From Candidatus Magasanikiibacteriota bacterium (GTDB lineage Bacteria; Patescibacteriota; Patescibacteriia; Magasanikbacterales; 2-02-FULL-50-9b), in NCBI GenBank assembly GCA_943355025.1, contig CALRDW010000012.1:1-32213 (forward strand): DNA of 32,213 nt, written 5' to 3'. Below, piece after piece: positions 18,201 to 25,275 of this stretch. Position 1 is the stretch's first letter. Each line of letters starts with the position of its first letter. The notes beneath the pieces were generated by a model, which saw only the letters and a program-made list of their open reading frames with translations, did not search any database and had not been told where the DNA came from. Both the position numbers and the translations under genes were made by a program.

Positions 18201-21200
18201 AACAAGGGCAAGCCGAACACTCTTCCTGCGGTGTACGGTGTCTACGATAGTTTGAGTGATAAAACATTTACTACGCAAGAAGCATTTCATCTTTCGGATT
18301 TTAACGACAATACAGGTGCAATCGGTGTTCGAATCGAATCAAATCTCAAGCATTATTCGCCACTTGAATGGTATTTACAAAAAGAATTTAAAGGCGATGC
18401 AGCTGCAACGAAGGTCGGCGGATTTCCTGCGGTTCGCGTGGGCGACACGGTTTATGTTGGTGTTGGTAATAAATTGTCGCCAACACAACAGTTTACGAAC
18501 ATCGTTGTTATGAGTCTTGCTGCGGGCTCGTCTGCAGACATGCAGGGAATTTTTAATCAGCTTGTTGCAAATATTCGATTTAATACCGACCTTAAAGATC
18601 TCGGACTGTGTTTTGCTGTGAATGATCAGGCGACAGATGTACAGTGCACGAGTGATGTTGCGTGCGTTGACGCGGGTACGGACGCAGTGTGCAAAGTTCC
18701 GCGTGCAAAGTTTATGCGAGACATTGTTCGCATCTCGGATGCATCTGCGCTTGCGCGAGCACTTTTGAAGGCGCATGATTCTGCGAATAAGTTTCCAGTG
18801 GTTACGGACGGGACATTTGTTCCAGGGCTTGTTAGTAGTAAGTGGCCAGCGTGGGCTGCGTTCATGGAGCAGCTCCATGTTCCAGCAGACCGCGTTGATC
18901 CAGTGAATGTATATACGTGTCCCGCGGGTTTTGATCCCGAGACGTGCTGGAACGACAAAATAAAACAATATCAGTGCAATCAGACATCGTATGTCTACCA
19001 TTATTACAGTAAGAATAATGGCGCTGGATACGAGCTTGGTATTCCGTTTGAGGAAGGTGCTGCCGGCTACACAGCATGGAACGCTCCAATTGGAATTCCG
19101 GATGGCAGTTCAATAAATCCTACATTTTGTTCAGGTAAACCGTTTGCGCCAGCTGCCGTTTGTGGTGATGGAGCAGTAACGCCGGGCGCTGAAGAGTGCG
19201 ATCCGCCAGACTCATCTTTTAAATTCGCCGATGCTCAATGTCTCTATGCAGCGCGCGCAGCAACGTGCAGTGCAACGTGTACAAAGATTCCTGGTAATTG
19301 TGTGAATTTGTGCGGTGATGGAATTAAAAATGGTCCAGAAACGTGCGATGAAGGACCGAAATATAATGGTAAGTACAATCACTGTCCGATTGATTGTGGC
19401 GTAAAAAATCAAGTTAACGAGCTTGGCGCATGTGGCGACGGCATCAAACAGTCGAATGAGGTGTGCGAGATTGGACAACCATCAGGGCGTAAATATAAAT
19501 TTGCTGATTTTCCCGACCAGGATATAATAGATTTCGTTGAATGTCGACAAGGTGTCGAACTGAAAAACCTTCCACACTTCGTGCCGTCTGCAGGGTTACT
19601 GCAATTCTCACCGACAGGCGCTATAGCGGTTACTAATTTTGCGGATGCGATCACGAAGTTTTGTTCTGGCAAGGCTGCGGCGCAATATGGATCCTGCAAA
19701 AAATATCCGGATGTTGCGTGTGTAAGTGATGCAAATTGTCTTGCGGGCGACACATGTTCATTCGTGACACAAGGCTCAAAGCATGGATTTCAAAAGATTG
19801 ATTCCTGTAATTGGAATTGTAAAAACTTCGGCCCTTATTGCGGAGATAAAATTGTAAATAAGGATAGCGGCGAACAATGCGATGGTGACGAAACAGGATC
19901 AGATCCACAGACAGGTGACGCGTGTGTTCGAAAGTGTACTGCCTCATGTCAGTGGCAAAAAACCGTTGCTGTAGATGTTTATGATGTTAATAATGTTAAA
20001 TTGAATGGAGCTCTAACTCCAGTCTGCGAAATTATAGATAATTCAAAAAATGCACCAGACATTGCTGGGTGTGGCGACGGAAAAGTTGATTCAGGAACTG
20101 GCGAGGAGTGTGACAGCGGGACCCAATGTAAACCGGGCCAGAACCCGAAGAATGCATCATGCAAAATTGGTGGCTTGAATAATGTCCAGTGTCTTGCGCA
20201 ATACGGCGCTGGAAATTCTTGCCAATATTGCACGGCGAGTTGCAAAAAAGCGTATGTGAGTGGCGGATATTGCGGCGACGGCATTCGTAATGGATCGGAA
20301 GTGTGTGATAAGAATGATATCGGGTATTTGTGCACGGATAAATACGATTATGGTTTTGCATATTGCAAACCAGATTGTAGCGGCACAATCAAGACGAATA
20401 AGCCGACGCAGGGCAGCATGATAATTGCGCAGAGTCCATCCACAGGATTGTGGTGGCCAGCGGTTGTGCTCTCAGCGCTTCCGACAGGGGACTTTAATAT
20501 TGAATTTACGGATGGCGTTCAATATCCAGGACCGAATAGCAATAATAAGCCTGCGCGCGCGTCAATGGTCGCTCTTGTTGGTGCTGTTTCAGCAGATCCA
20601 ACTGAGCCAGAACCATATGCGATTGGCATGACGGTTCTCACAGGCGACACACCGACAGAGCTTTTGTGGGCAACTGTTCTCGCCGAAGTTAAAAAAGATG
20701 GCAAGGTGAGCTCCTCACTTAAGGACGCTGCGGGCAAGCTTATTATTCCCGATCATGAATGGAAAAAAGCTGTTATTACAGCGGTCGGCGTTGGAAGTTA
20801 TACAGTTAAATTTGAGGATGGCACGATTAAGACAGGTGTTAAGATTACAAATATCGCACGGTTCCCGACTATTTGTCTGAGTTGCGCGCAGCAATCAGAG
20901 GACAATGTACAGCTTAAGAAAGAGCCGCAATATAGTACTATTAAAAACATTGAACTTACGTACACTGATCCAACTCTTGGTTGGTTTCCTCTGCGCACCG
21001 TTACGGAAATATTCCGCGGCGGCACACTGCTTGAGTACGCGGGCGCTCAAAATGATGTATTTAATTCCGCATTGTTTGGTAAAGGCTGGCCACATGTTGC
21101 TGGCACGGCTGCGACACATACAGTTTCTCCGATTGCGATTGATGTCGGCCCGAAAATAAATGCAACAATAAACCAATGTTTGGCAGTGGCAAAAACGTAT

Positions 21201-22037
21201 GCTGTTTATCCGTTCGCACACCCTAATGCGCAAGATCAGTGGTTATCGAATGTTCAGTTTAAGCTTCGTCCAGCAGGCGGTGCCTTCAGCTACACAGCCC
21301 CACCGTTTGAACTTACGGGCACGGCTGATCTGAAACAGACTGTTGAGCTGGAGCCTGCTGGTAAAGAGGGGGATTATCGAGTTGTTGTTTCGGGCCTTGT
21401 TCCAGGGCAGCAGCAGTTGAGTGTTCAATTTTTTCCGATTAACGGCTCTGTTTTGCCAGCTGGATCGCCACTTACCCTCAAGTCACTCATGCTTCCTAAT
21501 GATTCTTGGGTTTCAAATTGTCCTGTGGGTTCAAACGGTTGGCTTGATAAAAATAAGCGTTATGACACAGTGAATGATGATCAGGGGTATCAGGCCGCCT
21601 CAATTGCGTGGCTCGATGGCTGTTTGACGAGTGGCTTATTTACACAAATAGAAAGTGTTGTTGCATATGCTGGCGATGTTATTCCAGCGACACACAGGTA
21701 TATTGTTAGTATGTCAAAGCCTCTTGCGTCGGCGTATTACAATAGCTCCTACGAATTTTCAGTATATCAATCAAATGGCGCACCAAATTTTGCAGGGATT
21801 GTTGCGAATGTGTATTATCGCGCGGGTGCGCCAGATCCGATTACAAATCAGTATTGGAAATTAGTTGCTTCGATCAAGCCATCGCCCACTGATGCGTATA
21901 CTGATGACGGTAAGAAGTGGAATGCGTTTCATTTTCATGCGCAGCAAGATGGCCAAGCTTATACGCCGAGTGATGCGCTATTTACAGGCGCATTTGCGAA
22001 TGGTGGAGATGCAAAAAAACTACCTCTTATAAAATAA
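12210..22037 (+). CDS. giant pilin-like/Ig-like surface protein (3275 aa)
   Basis: Layout by residue: signal segment (about 8-36, ending SVFAAPA); pilin-like region with two helices (about 55-140, GLGTKSLGSIIGSIIHGILG, GVIAIIIVIYAGFLWMT, then GIGLVIIFSAYAITTF) closely matching the 643-aa protein; SbsA-like and IPT/TIG Ig folds (about 180-870, e.g. PVIKGVSPQDGAPGNFVTLS near 428, SALDPKKGGVGQFVSI near 622, each ending in a FxG/TG turn); four tandem Ig modules (starts near 914, 1189, 1437, 1727); Cys-rich CGDG repeats of the Myxococcus disulfide/DUF4215 type (about 2316-2700); Tudor/SH3-like Trp segments (about 2737-2885); and a beta-rich tail. It is likely anchored at the membrane with the rest outside. 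A giant adhesin or sheath subunit is inferred; nothing shows the partner. No frameshift interrupts 9.8 kb. Confidence 0.85.
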   Translation: MTRTFRNNLIRLSRFFVIAISVGAFLFLPAVSVFAAPADPLANNAGASDVGLTTVQGTAGLGTKSLGSIIGSIIHGILGTMGVIAIIIVIYAGFLWMTAAGSEEQIEKSKKLLLNGGIGLVIIFSAYAITTFILGSVSGATGTGAANPGDGGENNLNSQESGGPGGGSGSGAGFVLKGITPSGKQLVANLKVAAIFSAPVDVASAQKALVVTDASGATVSGSVGVDGDIITFIPSSVCPNPDAALKCFDAGAEYTVTVTDGAAGVVSAIGKKKFTCGGGCSTKFTAGTGVDKEGPKISNTDPEDGMKVPVNQIVPVSALLTDDIAVAYGRLFVDDKLIETVLAKNLPKEFEFFSKKFATKDDKPGQARKLKIEAHDTADNLAAATITVFGAPQSCFNKVLDPVPAGDEIDIDCSLAGGACNECSTKPVIKGVSPQDGAPGNFVTLSGSNFGKNAGTVTFLGNALDPKDDVVAPLACAAGWSGSQVIIEIPKNAVSGPLQLKNEAGLIDSTSDIKGVYLKSFTINDTVRPGICALTPLSGFGGKTKITISGATGISPDGGSHELFFSAFAADQPEWTADSVSAFVPTLEPGQTEVQVTADGVSSNALLFQITEDPAAEAQKAVVSALDPKKGGVGQFVSITGSKFGFTPNKVFFTPIVGGVPVGEATPADVSLPKECAKNYWKINVDDSDDSIVIKVPELSEGEYAVTVQPFGVGKASSPKTFTVTKEKPGPQVCSLVADTGPGDGTLKVSFYGEHLGTSPGGALFSDKKVAATPVNGGWNDNNAVVIVPKGAISGSVRVAIASGKPIDATTCEASPALCSNPLKFTAIDCRVQASICAAGTMCCGDGSCKASCGEGGPVYHAATFAWCISTGESCAAALPPRIVEECKLGDPTNIDIPSPSPMSAWPSTTGAKVCVNAMISVKMTEPVDPDSVLINKGALSTLTIQRCTGAPEAPCSSFDENPVELTNLVVTSRSDKKNAGIFVQPKELKSKSTYRIALTGGIFGFDSGLPLAGPTTNVSTCKPQGDEVYCFTFTTTDDYNVCEIDAVSMSPQSYIAKNLGPIRDPFSKVKQLQPWLALAYAQPDHCQIVDPSPFPWQWNPAKGTDQYYDVAHSILLNSPISHFHAVQPTEEGKTIPLAIATVNGAGEKLVGAGLLAINPGVPQVVEACTEGSMPSPTPSNLWADSENICPDALVLAQFDQQVVGPAEGPVDFQLWECTSTKPGEECKTVTSKPFPTSYAEIQPKKIPGGPWYYELDHKTLPKNTFFLAEIKSTTKVPGKFGKVMPQNKACRPGVGYCFTFKTAKTMDPCKIQKVIISPATWLAENYGLQKNEIGADILWSAYPQPENICTVLGGGHTYNWGVDTEHLGFAAIDPENTQADVSAEQPVSALKETVDDDLIKLFATTEGITGTAEISVQFPDPTVVEHEPFSCVGGSVCPNAFMGVTFSVNMDPKTVSDNIYLYDCGAVSDVNPTIDCPFDAALWKKNAVKLTASPIAASNKTKFEFFKNGEKLGTTLKTMTQYRLAVGKNVLSAASKPLGGLNFPDAPAVFLFYSWVFSTGNALCTVDHVSVAPLIAQAHAQGETRTFTALPYTSPDACHPNGQALNPDEYKWSWSSSKPLVAALFPPAPPDIAKSSTSSTQEFYMRAADVTGTSSTQQSTLTALVQGQSKKGEATWKMVCASPPLGCPLVTVNGQSQQTYPGADKCCYVPAKIVKPYPAAGDKDVCINTLIKIPVNTLLDPLTITSSTVQIGIIDAKNPCKSANGKDAFCYGKIPYSANVVNTKIGEKNQQYSFIFLSLLDTLPENSKVRIHVMRQPGQESEPPASAVMSQKGVPIDGQSWDFETGSKPCELNAVDVYPPQSTFTNLADKQSMFSVGVSKQGDFSIPLSPIPNKYDWTWKWFSSHTDVIAFDAASKLPATTIKPAGLNGVSTITAFASTTVDVYFNSGNKVAGSAIATAALCENPWFAETDSGLANDDASKDVLKKFHLSFWYCRDNKGKPNTLPAVYGVYDSLSDKTFTTQEAFHLSDFNDNTGAIGVRIESNLKHYSPLEWYLQKEFKGDAAATKVGGFPAVRVGDTVYVGVGNKLSPTQQFTNIVVMSLAAGSSADMQGIFNQLVANIRFNTDLKDLGLCFAVNDQATDVQCTSDVACVDAGTDAVCKVPRAKFMRDIVRISDASALARALLKAHDSANKFPVVTDGTFVPGLVSSKWPAWAAFMEQLHVPADRVDPVNVYTCPAGFDPETCWNDKIKQYQCNQTSYVYHYYSKNNGAGYELGIPFEEGAAGYTAWNAPIGIPDGSSINPTFCSGKPFAPAAVCGDGAVTPGAEECDPPDSSFKFADAQCLYAARAATCSATCTKIPGNCVNLCGDGIKNGPETCDEGPKYNGKYNHCPIDCGVKNQVNELGACGDGIKQSNEVCEIGQPSGRKYKFADFPDQDIIDFVECRQGVELKNLPHFVPSAGLLQFSPTGAIAVTNFADAITKFCSGKAAAQYGSCKKYPDVACVSDANCLAGDTCSFVTQGSKHGFQKIDSCNWNCKNFGPYCGDKIVNKDSGEQCDGDETGSDPQTGDACVRKCTASCQWQKTVAVDVYDVNNVKLNGALTPVCEIIDNSKNAPDIAGCGDGKVDSGTGEECDSGTQCKPGQNPKNASCKIGGLNNVQCLAQYGAGNSCQYCTASCKKAYVSGGYCGDGIRNGSEVCDKNDIGYLCTDKYDYGFAYCKPDCSGTIKTNKPTQGSMIIAQSPSTGLWWPAVVLSALPTGDFNIEFTDGVQYPGPNSNNKPARASMVALVGAVSADPTEPEPYAIGMTVLTGDTPTELLWATVLAEVKKDGKVSSSLKDAAGKLIIPDHEWKKAVITAVGVGSYTVKFEDGTIKTGVKITNIARFPTICLSCAQQSEDNVQLKKEPQYSTIKNIELTYTDPTLGWFPLRTVTEIFRGGTLLEYAGAQNDVFNSALFGKGWPHVAGTAATHTVSPIAIDVGPKINATINQCLAVAKTYAVYPFAHPNAQDQWLSNVQFKLRPAGGAFSYTAPPFELTGTADLKQTVELEPAGKEGDYRVVVSGLVPGQQQLSVQFFPINGSVLPAGSPLTLKSLMLPNDSWVSNCPVGSNGWLDKNKRYDTVNDDQGYQAASIAWLDGCLTSGLFTQIESVVAYAGDVIPATHRYIVSMSKPLASAYYNSSYEFSVYQSNGAPNFAGIVANVYYRAGAPDPITNQYWKLVASIKPSPTDAYTDDGKKWNAFHFHAQQDGQAYTPSDALFTGAFANGGDAKKLPLIK

Positions 22038-22038
22038 T

Positions 22039-22449
22039 ATGGACGAATTACAGGACCACTCAACTCAGCAACCAGTTCTCGCTGGCGCGCCATCGCATCG
22101 CGGCTTAATTCTTGCTATAATTATGGTTGCGATAAGCGTGCTCGCTGTTGCAGGAATTTTATTTTATGTTTTGAAGCGCGGCGGCGCTTCAACGCTTCAA
22201 GGAAATGTTACTCATAATGCTGCTGGTGAGAGGCTTGTGCCGCTTACCAAGGATACAGATCATGATGGTTTGAGTGATGCAGAGGAAGCTCAGCTTGGAA
22301 CAAGCCCTAACAATCCGGATACGGATGGGGACGGATTGACTGATGAGTATGAGGTGCATCAAAGCCACACAGATCCGTTGAACGCGCACACAAAAGATCC
22401 AAAGATCACTGATTATCAGTGGCTTGTAAATCAGTCTCCCAAATTTTAA
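22039..22449 (+). CDS. single-pass protein with calcium-type repeats (136 aa)
   Basis: The 136-residue product has a short cytoplasmic N-terminus, one membrane helix (about 24-45, LILAIIMVAISVLAVAGILF), and an outer domain with two thrombospondin-type-3 loops, DTDHDGLSDAEE (about 72-83) and DTDGDGLTDEYE (about 94-105). Such DxDxDG loops bind calcium and are common in Patescibacteria surface proteins. It starts one base after the giant gene and ends five bases before the next. The three consecutive genes share this helix-plus-repeat plan and may be anchors or partners of the giant protein; this is inference. Confidence 0.8.
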   Translation: MDELQDHSTQQPVLAGAPSHRGLILAIIMVAISVLAVAGILFYVLKRGGASTLQGNVTHNAAGERLVPLTKDTDHDGLSDAEEAQLGTSPNNPDTDGDGLTDEYEVHQSHTDPLNAHTKDPKITDYQWLVNQSPKF

Positions 22450-22454
22450 TTTGT

Positions 22455-23330
22455 ATGTTTGAAGACGACGACGTTCCATCACAATCACAGACAGCAGCAC
22501 CTGTGGAACCAGCTCCAGCAGCTCCACCCTTGGCTCCAGCGGTGGCAGGAGTGCCAGACATGTTTGATGGTTCTGCAACAGATCATGATGTGGCAGGCGA
22601 TGGTTATATGCCGGACGCGTCACCAGAAACAACGGTGAGCGGGCCAACAGCGCTCGAAGCAGGAAAATTAGTCGCAAAAAAATCGAGCGAGCATGATGAT
22701 TTATTTGCCGAAGCGCCAGGAGCAGGGGGTGGGGCGAGTCCCACACTTGCGCCGCCGGGAACAATTCCACAATTGTACGAAAAGAGTGAGCTCCATTCTC
22801 CGTCTGCACTTAAAAAAATTATACTCGTATTTATTATTTTGGCTGTCGTAGGCGGTGTTGCGTTTGCAGCATGGGTAATTTTTGGAAAATCGAAGGATGC
22901 CGCATCAGTTCCCGCTTCGGTACCAGCGGCAGCGAAACAGCCTGCTGCAGTAGTTCCTGACCCCGCACCATTACCACCAGACACGGTTGACATTGATGCG
23001 TCGAGCAAACCGAAAATAGTTGCGACAACAACGCCAGTTGTAGCGCAGCCGGTTGCTCAGCCGGAACCAACACCAGAGCCGACTCCTACGCCAGTTGTAA
23101 CTGACCCAATACTTGATACTGACAAAGATGGTTTGACAGATGTCAAGGAAACCGCGCTTGGAACAGATATAAATAATCCGGATACGGATGGCGACGGGCT
23201 CACGGATGGGGCAGAGGTAAATATTTGGGGAACGGATCCGTTGAAAAAGGATACGGATGGCGATGGGTTTTCTGACGGTCAGGAAGTCATGAACGGATTT
23301 AATCCAAAGGGTCCCGGCAAGCTCCGATAA
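22455..23330 (+). CDS. single-pass protein with Pro/Ala stalk and calcium-type repeats (291 aa)
   Basis: The start is set at ATG 22455 (TTTGTATG context); an upstream ATG at 22419 lies inside the previous gene. Layout: a 120-residue Ala/Pro/acidic cytoplasmic part, one membrane helix (about 128-148, IILVFIILAVVGGVAFAAWV), a Pro/Val-rich linker (about 155-225, with VAQPVAQPEPTPEPTPTP), and three thrombospondin-type-3 loops, DTDKDGLTDVKE, DTDGDGLTDGAE and DTDGDGFSDGQE (about 228-285). The long low-complexity segment on the inner side is unusual and could reach a cytoplasmic partner. It is a paralogue in plan of the neighbouring two genes, without close sequence similarity outside the repeats. 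Confidence 0.8.
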   Translation: MFEDDDVPSQSQTAAPVEPAPAAPPLAPAVAGVPDMFDGSATDHDVAGDGYMPDASPETTVSGPTALEAGKLVAKKSSEHDDLFAEAPGAGGGASPTLAPPGTIPQLYEKSELHSPSALKKIILVFIILAVVGGVAFAAWVIFGKSKDAASVPASVPAAAKQPAAVVPDPAPLPPDTVDIDASSKPKIVATTTPVVAQPVAQPEPTPEPTPTPVVTDPILDTDKDGLTDVKETALGTDINNPDTDGDGLTDGAEVNIWGTDPLKKDTDGDGFSDGQEVMNGFNPKGPGKLR

Positions 23331-23354
23331 ATAATTCATGGTTCTTTTGAACGT

Positions 23355-24497
23355 ATGCCAGAGGAGATTATCACACAACCAACGGGAAGCAGCGCTGCAG
23401 AGCCGAGAATTCATACGATTCCTATGGAGTTTTATGGCGGGAAAAATCCTGCGCCAGCGGAAATTCCTCAGGCAGCGACGCCAGGAAACCAGCCTGTTAT
23501 GCAGCCGAAAATCGCGCCAAAGCCCGTAGCGGTTGTTGCAACTGGGCCTGCAGCTGCGCGCCCTCCTGGCGCATTCACACAACCCACTCAAAAATCCGGC
23601 GCGCCGATCGCGCTTATTGTAATCATTGTGGTTTTGGTACTCGGAGGCGGTGCTGGAGCGGCGTGGTTTTTTCTGCGTGCTCCGAAGCCGGCCGTACAAC
23701 CCGCGATACCTGCTGCTCCCGTTATTCCAATTGTTCAGGAGCCTGCCCCAGTCATCCAAGAGCCAACGACATCAACTCCTGCAACGACCACGCCAGAGGT
23801 TGTTCCTCAAGTTCCAACCACTCCAACATCATCGCCCGCGCTCGCGATATTGCCAGATCACCAATCGTACAAGGATTCCGTTGATGGCGACAACGACGGT
23901 GTTACGGATGTTGAGGAAGAGCTGTGGGGAAGCAATGGTGGTATAAAGGACAGCGACGGCGATGGTTATTCTGATGAAACAGAGCTTTATAATTTGTATG
24001 ATCCTGCGCAGGCAGCTCCGAGTAAATTGATCGAAAGCAAATATTCTGCGGTTTATATCAATCCGCAGTACAAATATTCGGTATATTATCCAAGTGCGTG
24101 GGTTGCACGTTCGCTCGACGAGGCGACTGGTCGCGAAACCATGTTTACAGCGATTACATCCGAGTTTGTTCAGATACGTACGTTTCCATATCCAACGGAC
24201 AAAACATTTGGTGCGTGGTTTGCCGAAAATTTTCCAACCGAAAATTTGGCTACTTATACGCCATTTGTGAATCGCTTCAAAGTTTCCGGCAGCATAAGTC
24301 CAGATCGGACTGTTGCAGTATTTACCGACGGCAGCACAATTTATGTTTTGAATTATGACGGTGGCACGCGTGCTGAAATAAATTATCGCATGACGTTTCG
24401 CGTCATGGTCCAGTCATTCAAACCTGCAAACATCGTAACGCCACTCGACATGTTGCCAGGAGTCTCGCTCACGACGACAACGATTTCAACACCATGA
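23355..24497 (+). CDS. single-pass protein with calcium-type loops and a C-terminal beta domain (380 aa)
   Basis: The protein has a Pro/Ala-rich inner part (1-75), a membrane helix (about 77-100, PIALIVIIVVLVLGGGAGAAW), a Pro/Thr linker (about 105-170, TTSTPATTTPEVV), two DxDxDG loops (DGDNDGVTDVEE and DSDGDGYSDETE, about 177-206), and a globular end (about 225-365). That end contains YKYSVYYPSAWVARSLDE, TAITSEFVQIRTFPY and VFTDGSTIYVLNY and resembles PsbP-like beta domains of bacterial lipoproteins; this is a resemblance only. It overlaps ybeY by four bases (ATGA), so the two are probably translationally coupled, tying the surface cassette to the housekeeping genes. Confidence 0.8.
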   Translation: MPEEIITQPTGSSAAEPRIHTIPMEFYGGKNPAPAEIPQAATPGNQPVMQPKIAPKPVAVVATGPAAARPPGAFTQPTQKSGAPIALIVIIVVLVLGGGAGAAWFFLRAPKPAVQPAIPAAPVIPIVQEPAPVIQEPTTSTPATTTPEVVPQVPTTPTSSPALAILPDHQSYKDSVDGDNDGVTDVEEELWGSNGGIKDSDGDGYSDETELYNLYDPAQAAPSKLIESKYSAVYINPQYKYSVYYPSAWVARSLDEATGRETMFTAITSEFVQIRTFPYPTDKTFGAWFAENFPTENLATYTPFVNRFKVSGSISPDRTVAVFTDGSTIYVLNYDGGTRAEINYRMTFRVMVQSFKPANIVTPLDMLPGVSLTTTTISTP

Positions 24498-24907
24498 ACG
24501 AGCCAGTCTCACTCATCGTTTTACAGCGTGCAGCCGCAAGTGTTCTTCGCAAAGAAGGTCGCGGTGGACTTCGAGTACAGATAGTGTTCGTTGGTCCAAC
24601 AGAAATTCAGCGCCTCAATCGGGTGTATCGAAAAAAAAATTATGTGACGGACGTACTCTCGTTTCGAGAACTTGACGAGGGTCCATTTGCAGACGTGGAT
24701 TATTTAGGCGAAATTGTTCTGTGTCGCTCGAAAATTCGAACTCAGGCGCGGGAATACGAGGTTTCATATCGTGAGGAATTGCTCCGCATGACGGTGCACG
24801 GAACGCTGCACCTGCTTGGGTATGATCACATCAAACCCCGAGATGCGCGTGTGATGCTGCCACGCCAGGAAGCATATTTGGGTACTATTATTGGTCGCCG
24901 CGCATAA
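24494..24907 (+). CDS. ybeY: endoribonuclease YbeY (16S rRNA maturation)
   Basis: YbeY is a zinc metalloenzyme needed for 16S 3'-end maturation and ribosome quality control. The 137-residue protein has the metal-binding motif HGTLHLLGYDH (about residues 96-106, H-x3-H-x5-H pattern) and the usual upstream segment LNRVYRKKNYVTDVLSFRE (about 38-56), followed by DYLGEIVLCRSKIRTQA. Length is slightly short of the typical 150. It overlaps the preceding surface gene by ATGA and lies four bases before dgkA, its frequent partner. Confidence 0.94.
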   Translation: MNEPVSLIVLQRAAASVLRKEGRGGLRVQIVFVGPTEIQRLNRVYRKKNYVTDVLSFRELDEGPFADVDYLGEIVLCRSKIRTQAREYEVSYREELLRMTVHGTLHLLGYDHIKPRDARVMLPRQEAYLGTIIGRRA

Positions 24908-24911
24908 AAAT

Positions 24912-25274
24912 ATGAGTATTTTTAGGAGTTTTTTTTGTGCCCTTCGAGGGCTCGTACAGGTTTGGCGCGAAGAGCGAAATTTTAAAATTCATATGTTTGC
25001 GGCGCTTGCCGTTGTCGTGCTCATGCTTATTTTACCGCTCAAGGCGTGGGAATATATTGTATTGACGCTGACAATCGCGCTTGTTTTAATTCTTGAAATT
25101 GCGAACACGATCACGGAGCGTTTCGTTGATATGGTCAAACCACGTCTTCATGGTTACGTTGGTGCGATTAAAGATATGATGGCGGGCGCCGTGCTTATCA
25201 TGAGTATCGCGGCTGCGGTTGTCGGAGTCATAATTTTTTTTCCACACCTTGCTCCGTTTGTGATACAATACTAA
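24912..25274 (+). CDS. dgkA: diacylglycerol/undecaprenol kinase (DgkA family)
   Basis: The 120-residue membrane protein has three helices (about 32-50, 54-75 and 94-118). DgkA-family signatures are visible: FFCALRGLVQVWREERNFKIH at the N-terminus, EIANTITERFVDMV (about 63-76, the ExxNTxxE motif) and AIKDMMAGAVLI (about 89-100, KDxxAGAVL). Gram-positive homologues phosphorylate undecaprenol, recycling the lipid carrier of cell-wall synthesis. The start ATG 24912 is chosen; an earlier in-frame start at 24891 lies within ybeY. It is followed after one base by ftsA. Confidence 0.9.
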   Translation: MSIFRSFFCALRGLVQVWREERNFKIHMFAALAVVVLMLILPLKAWEYIVLTLTIALVLILEIANTITERFVDMVKPRLHGYVGAIKDMMAGAVLIMSIAAAVVGVIIFFPHLAPFVIQY

Positions 25275-25275
25275 C

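Noticed and set aside
18375-19001. Minus-strand 208-codon frame inside the giant gene
   Set aside because: The plus-strand giant protein has continuous domain structure here; the antisense product is Cys/Arg/His-rich and featureless.
22189-22809. Minus-strand 206-codon frame over two surface genes
   Set aside because: Shadow frame of two well-supported plus-strand genes with DxDxDG repeats.
22971-23759. Minus-strand 262-codon Arg/Asn-rich frame
   Set aside because: It is the mirror of Pro/Thr-rich coding on the plus strand and spans a gene junction; no start signal or motif.
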